In this document: piece after piece, positions 58,601 to 64,000 of the stretch
Numbering within the stretch: the first letter of the stretch is position 1
Layout: every line of letters starts with the position of its first letter
Assembly (NCBI RefSeq): GCF_905147045.1
Contig: NC_065897.1
Coordinates: forward strand, 9,439,001-9,503,000
Direction: 5' to 3'
Origin: Nymphalis io
Taxonomy: Eukaryota > Arthropoda > Insecta > Lepidoptera > Nymphalidae
DNA length: 64,000 bases
Program-made: the position numbers and the translations under genes
Notes under the pieces: model-generated
The model's input: the letters and a program-made list of their open reading frames with translations, nothing else
The model's database searches: none
Told to the model about the DNA's origin: nothing

Positions 58601-60636
58601 AGTTCCTGCTTCGCTTGATTTATTTTTGATTTTAACACGAAAACTGAATGTTGTTAAAATTTTGTTCAAACTATGATTTATGGCGTTTAATTAAGTCAAC
58701 TTATATTATTGTTACAATAAACCTAGTGAAATAACATAGCTAATCGCTGATATTAAAGACAGGTAAGTATGTGAGCAACAGTAAATTGAATAAGAGTGGT
58801 CCACGGTACACTTATTAGCATAACAAAGCCCGAATAAAAAATAGAATATCGCTTTGCTTTAGACGCAAACTCCATATAACCTTCCACAAACTGAAGGAAA
58901 TCACTGGAGACATCTTTTGAATAATTCCTATTTCTGGGACAGACAACGGCCGCTGAAATCTACGCCTTGACAGCTAATTAGAGCTCTCATTGTTAAAGGA
59001 ATCTTGCCGCATTTTCAAACTTTTAATGTATTTCCATATAAATAGACTTAAATCTTTACACATAGGGTCTAAGTTCCCGTAACGAATAATCTTATATTCA
59101 TTAGCTTCTTTCTTAAATATTTCGAGTACTGGAAAAATACAATAATCCGCTGTGAATGGCGGCTATTGTATTGAGTCAGTGTCCAGGAAGGATATTTTGT
59201 CGGGGTGTTCTTTTTATTGCCGAATTTGCGTTTTATGGGCTGTCACAAAGGGAATGCTGAGAGAATGTGACAATTCTGCAGCCTTGTCTTGTCTGTTTTT
59301 TGTTTATAATGCAACGATTAACTAGCTTATTGGCATTGAAATTCATCCATTTTATAATACATAAAGGAGCCACATTAAATAGTAAAATTTGAATAACTTT
59401 TTTTTACATTATAGCATAACCTCACAACGTAAAATACTCTTTATGCTACATAATTGAAACCATGTAAATTACGAATTGAGCTGATGTTATGAATTTAAGA
59501 AATAATGAAAATTGAATTGAATTAAAAAGTATCCCCTTACTACTTATACCTACACCTTGAATAGGAAAATGAAACCCTACATAATTCTTGCAAAGCATAT
59601 CCCTATCTCAATAGCCGATGTCCAGATGCAAACGACTTTGAAATATGAAGGATATTTATAACACTTACGGATGGAGAACCCAGGTTTCGTTATTAAGTTC
59701 TTAATTAAAGTGAATGTGTGTACGTATATCTGACGCTTTGCGTTTTATAGGAATGTTAAACATAAATTTGGAAATACATAATCAATATAGATTTATGCTA
59801 TAATTTTTTTTTTTTTCATATTGAATAATTTTTATTATAAACTATATATATATATTTATTATAACTTTAAAACCAACATACAAATAAAAATTAAAAATAG
59901 ATACTGTACAAATAGTGACCGCGTGGAATGGTGGCAAGAATACTCATTACGAAATTCGAATACGCATTTCCCCTTTGAATCGCAAATAAATAATAAATTA
60001 AAATAAAATAATAAATTAAAATTAAAACGAGATCACATCCAACTCGTTTTTGTCAATAAAAACAAAAACCTACAGAATAAAAACAAAAACGTTTCGTATT
60101 CACTTTCGATTACACGAAATGTCATCAGGAACGCAGAAACCGCAAGAGTCAATAAAATGAAATCGCACCGTACGCGAAACGAGGGTGTCGCCACTGTCGC
60201 CGCTCGTGGTCGGACGTGACACAGCTTGACGACGGTCATTTTATTGCTGACCTTTGTCTGCTTCTGCGTTCCTAATCACCGCAGTTGATACTATATTGAT
60301 AGATTTTTATTGAAAAAATATTCCTTTTTATAATTTATTATTTACTATAAATCCGCACGCAACAGTGACAATATTTACAAAGAATCATTTTTTCATAATT
60401 TTTTATGACCTCCCGGAATTTTTTTTCAATAGTAAGCAATATATATTTATAACATCAGTATCCAATATTGCTTATTTCGTGTCAATTCAAAAAATATTAA
60501 GCATTAAAATTTAAACACTATCTTATTTATTTATTACCTGCAATTAATAGCGTACGATGTATAAATATTTATATGTAGTATGTTTTTATACTTAGAATAT
60601 TCATTATTCATGTTTAGTAGATAAGAAGTACCTGTT

Positions 60637-60765
60637 AGAACTCACTTCAATACTCGTCCGTGAAATATTGACCGACTTATGGTGATATACTTTGATGCGT
60701 GTATATTTAAAATGTTATAATTATTATGATTGATGTTGCATATCACTTTCTAACATTTCACGACC
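60637..60765. repeat. Unclassified repeat G, copy 2
   Basis: Shares GAACTCACTTCA and the exact block AAATGTTATAATTATTATG with 20391-20510, plus a diverged right part. Confidence 0.5.
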
Positions 60766-61824
60766 GTTTTCTGCGGCGAATTTCGAGTATGTTCTTGCAG
60801 AATGGCCTAGTAGACAGACGTGTTATATAAAACAAATTTGGAATCTGTGCTTATCATATAATAGGGTTTTTTTATATCAAAAACCTAAAACATGTTCCTA
60901 GATCTATTTATTAACAATAAAAACAGAAGTGTATTAATTAAGGTCGTATATGCAGGAGCTCGGTCCATTAGACGAAAGACAAACAGCGATTCTACAGTTA
61001 TAATAATCTCTCGTCAAATTTGCTTGACCCGTGCCCCTCCTCATATAGGGGGTTTAAGCTCTTCGTAAATTGTTATGGACCATTCTTATTATTAATGTTA
61101 AGAGTATGATACACAATGCCAGGGATTATTTTTTGAGAGCATTGATAGAAAATGTAAGTATTATTAAATTACACCGATATTGTAAATCTAGACAAGGTCG
61201 AAATAAAAAATAACGCACACACTTAATTAATATTTTTATAAAATTTTTTTTAAGTAATTAAATTTATAAACTCCGTAGTAAATTTAAGTTATCAGTTAAA
61301 AACGATACATTTAGGGATATATATGCAAAAACCAAATCTTTTCCAGTTAACTTAGGTACTGGTAAAAACTGAGAGCATTAAAAAATCATCGCGTAGTCTA
61401 TTTCCACCTTCAAACATCCATTATTGCGAGCCGTCTATACACATACGTGTTTTAATCGCCTGCCCATTTAAACTTTTCTGATGGCGGAGCACTGAGCGAG
61501 CTCGTTACCGAAGGATTATTAAATATTGAATCAGTTCGTCAGATAAAAGCTGCTTCCTAGACGACCACTGCAAATCCCTACCAAGGAATGAGAACAAAGA
61601 CATTGTTTTATTAAAGTTCTATTTTAACTGGATATCCAATTCAATCAAAGCTTTGTTGTTTTGTTTTAGGCTAGTTGTTCATTAAAAAAAATCATAATAT
61701 ATCTATATCTTTTATAGTTTTTTTAATTATATTGAAGTGACAAATGAATAAGTGCAAAAAAGAAAGTTAAATTTTGAATAACAATTAAGGGGAAACGATC
61801 GTATATAATGGTATACAAAAAAAA

Positions 61825-62058
61825 ATTACAGCCTACAAGTAGTGACACTGCTGGGCTACGACATCCACCCCCTTTGAGGAAAAGGTTTGGAGACTATTCC
61901 ACGACGCTGCTCCATGCTGCTGCTAGAGCTGGAGTTACTGCTGCATGTTGGGTGGTCAAATCACAAATACGCACATGAAAATTCAGCAGGGCTAGCCTGG
62001 GTTTGAACCAGCTATCTTTGGTTAAGATTTACCCATTCTAACCACAGGACTATCTTGG
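61825..62058 (-). mobile_element. Diverged SINE family A copy with altered middle
   Basis: The ends match family A (CACTGCTGGGCTACGACATC; GGTTTGAACC; GGTTAAGATTTACCCATTCT). The centre is replaced by a GCTGCTGCT-rich stretch (61912-61945). Confidence 0.75.
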
Positions 62059-62092
62059 ATTATTATATAAGCTTTCAGAATCATAAGTCAAA

Positions 62093-62094
<2 letters not shown>

Positions 62095-62140
<46 letters not shown>
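62095..62140. repeat. AT microsatellite, 23 units
   Basis: Uninterrupted (AT)23, directly downstream of the diverged SINE at 61825-62058. Confidence 0.95.
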
Positions 62141-62142
<2 letters not shown>

Positions 62143-62534
62143 CTTATACAGTGTAGTTGTTTCAGGATTTCAGTTTGATCTCGTCTAAATAAATCGTTGC
62201 TTATTCAACATCACGAACTGTCCTGTCCATTGCAGCACCTGCTTTAGATACTGATCCAGATGTAAGCCCCACTTAATTGTGGGATTAGAAATCGAATGGA
62301 CTAAAAAAGAAAGAACCTCAGATTTATTCAGTGGCATTTCCGATCAGGGGTTATGAAATGGACACTAAGGTTAAAAGGACATTGCATCATATTTTCTAGA
62401 TAGGGCTATAAGATTTAGTATGTGATCCTGATTTCGTTCGAAATAGTAGGTATAAGATTTAGTATTATGATATTGTCTTATGCAAATGATTATCTTGTTA
62501 AATATATTTTAAATTACTATCACTACTCTACTTT

Positions 62535-62625
62535 ACTATTATCTGTCTGGACGCGAATAGATTTAAAAACTATGCAACGGATTTTTAACCACTGGACAGA
62601 ATGATTCACGTGGAAGGTTTCGTTT
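62535..62625 (+). repeat. Fragment of a common insect repeat
   Basis: CTGTCTGGACGCGAATAGAT, AAACTATGCAACGGATTTTT and TGATTCACGTGGAAGGTTTC resemble a repeat type that I recall next to the 63156 type in insect genomes. Confidence 0.45.
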
Positions 62626-62866
62626 CAATTGGCTGGACAATTACGATAATTTTTGCAGATGACGGAAAAATCATGACGACTGAGAATTTAACTGGCGAGC
62701 CCCTTGTAAATTAACTGTAATATTATGTATTACGAGATGCGTGCGAAGTAAGAACGGATAAACTAGTAAACAATAAAAATAATATACGAGCTATGTTTAT
62801 ATACCTAAATATTTATATTATAGGATTATAAAGGATTTTTTAGTAAAGCTTAAATCGGTTATCGGC

Positions 62867-62890
62867 ATTAAACACCCAGGGGTGTTTAAT
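62867..62890. repeat. Perfect palindrome, 11-bp arms, 2-bp loop
   Basis: ATTAAACACCC (62867-62877) pairs exactly with GGGTGTTTAAT (62880-62890) around AG. Confidence 0.88.
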
Positions 62891-63155
62891 TGTGAAAAGA
62901 AATCTTTGCTCTTTGTCAGCCGCGTGCCGAGGGGAGCTATTGATTTCTTTTGTTTTATGCTGATTGAGACACCTTAGCGAATTGTGGATCACCCTCACAT
63001 TTGAACGCCTTACAAAACACTTTATTTAAAATTATTTTCAAAAACAATTCTAATACGACATAAATATTATTTATTACAATTCTTATCTTTTATTATATTG
63101 TATGCATTAGCTGTTATCAAAATAATAATCACGAGAAAAAAAATATAATGAATAT

Positions 63156-63345
63156 ACTAATATTATATATGCGAAAGTAACTCCGTCTGTCAACTACAGT
63201 TTTACGGCTAAACCACTGAACCGATTTTGGTGAAATTTGGATTGAAGCAAGCTTGAATCCCAAGAAATAACATAGACTACCTACCTATCTTTTTATACCT
63301 GATACCTGGCCCGGTTTCTAACACGCGGGTAACCGTCCATTGGAA
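63156..63345 (+). repeat. Common insect dispersed repeat
   Basis: GCGAAAGTAACTCCGTCTGT, CTAAACCACTGAACCGATTT and TGGTGAAATTTGGATTGAAG follow an order I recall from a repeat found in many insects. Class uncertain (LINE- or Helitron-related). Confidence 0.6.
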
Positions 63346-63867
63346 CTAAGAAACACATCCATCAAAGTCTTTTTGATTCTTATCGAATTGTGTCAAACTT
63401 CGGTCGGACTACAATGTATTAGCAGAATAAATAATAATGGCGAGCAAATCTGAACCTAATTACATCGTAAATAAGAGAGTAATTTGTATAAAATAATATA
63501 AGGTTAGAATTGTTAGCCAATCAACATTAGTCCCTTTGAGGATCACTGCTAGGCTCATTTCTCTTGTGATTGACTGAGTCTTAAGAAAAAAAATTAGATT
63601 GCCACCTCGTGTGCGATAGCATCGTTTTTTTGAATCTTCGCTAATGGGAATCTGTTTTATCTCTATCCCCTAATGTCCTTATGCGGGCGACAATAATAAG
63701 ATTTTGACACATTAATGAAGCGCAGATTATGGTAAGATCAAAGTGATCGGGTACTTTTTAACGACTTCTTTAGTGCGGATATAAAAAATATCGCTACTAG
63801 GAATGTGAAATAGCAACCAGAAATCATCACACTGCTGCACTACGCCTAAGACTATATGTATACGAAG

Positions 63868-63872
<5 letters not shown>

Positions 63873-63911
<39 letters not shown>
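63873..63911. repeat. TA microsatellite
   Basis: Uninterrupted alternating TA of about 39 bp. Confidence 0.95.
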
Positions 63912-63915
<4 letters not shown>

Positions 63916-64000
63916 CAAGGTAATTATATAATATATATGTAAATTTTTTTGCAACACTACATGTGTTGTCTCGTCGGTTTTCCCTCTCAATATTTTTCTT

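Larger units (their letters stand above)
54954..61824. other. Intergenic DNA, no gene found
   Basis: Mostly AT-rich. Islands of higher GC and CpG occur at about 55530-55680 (four CGGGAT units), 56700-56890 and 60120-60290. Small open frames (for example 57946-58143 minus and 60033-60239 minus) are unsupported. The T-rich tract at 59806-59817 may be a retroposon tail. Confidence 0.4.
62141..64000. other. Intergenic DNA at right edge
   Basis: AT-rich; holds the listed repeats and microsatellite. No gene or gene end seen at the edge. Confidence 0.45.

Noticed and set aside
62095..62140. Regular repeat as a possible CRISPR or satellite array
   Set aside because: It is a plain AT microsatellite without spacers.

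Overview
The window looks like insect nuclear DNA, most probably from a moth or butterfly (Lepidoptera). It is AT-rich, with GT-AG introns and several short interspersed repeat families that I recognise as typical of Lepidoptera. One real host gene can be fully assembled; most of the rest is intronic or intergenic and carries many retroposon copies. The species assignment is inference from repeat types and protein similarity, without any database search.

Layout: 1-9.7 kb is AT-rich DNA upstream of the gene with three or four SINE-like insertions and no supportable exon; any 5' UTR exon should lie here or beyond the left edge. From 9729 to 27341 (+) runs a 13-exon gene for a transmembrane cadherin. 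Its exons join with consistent phases into one 5352-nt reading frame (1783 residues): signal peptide, about six cadherin repeats, a membrane-adjacent globular region, one transmembrane helix and a cytoplasmic tail of about 940 residues, mostly in the last exon. The best family match from memory is insect Cad86C. Intron 5 (8.5 kb) makes up almost half of the gene span and collects old repeats.

About 1.9 kb downstream, on the minus strand, lies an apparently full-length RTE-clade non-LTR retrotransposon (29282-32430). It has an uninterrupted 987-residue endonuclease/reverse transcriptase ORF, and a perfect 9-bp target-site duplication flanks it, so it looks like a young insertion. From 32.4 kb to the right edge I find no supportable gene. 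This 31-kb stretch holds further SINE copies (some with perfect target-site duplications), other LINE/SINE-type fragments, AT microsatellites, perfect palindromes, and several GC-richer islands that could be regulatory. No CRISPR array, operon, tRNA or rRNA gene was found. I see no clear new biological system. The most interesting items are the cadherin's unusual modules (membrane-adjacent domain, furin-like site inside a cadherin repeat, paired TQT motifs), the intact RTE copy, and local duplications that could rearrange the gene.
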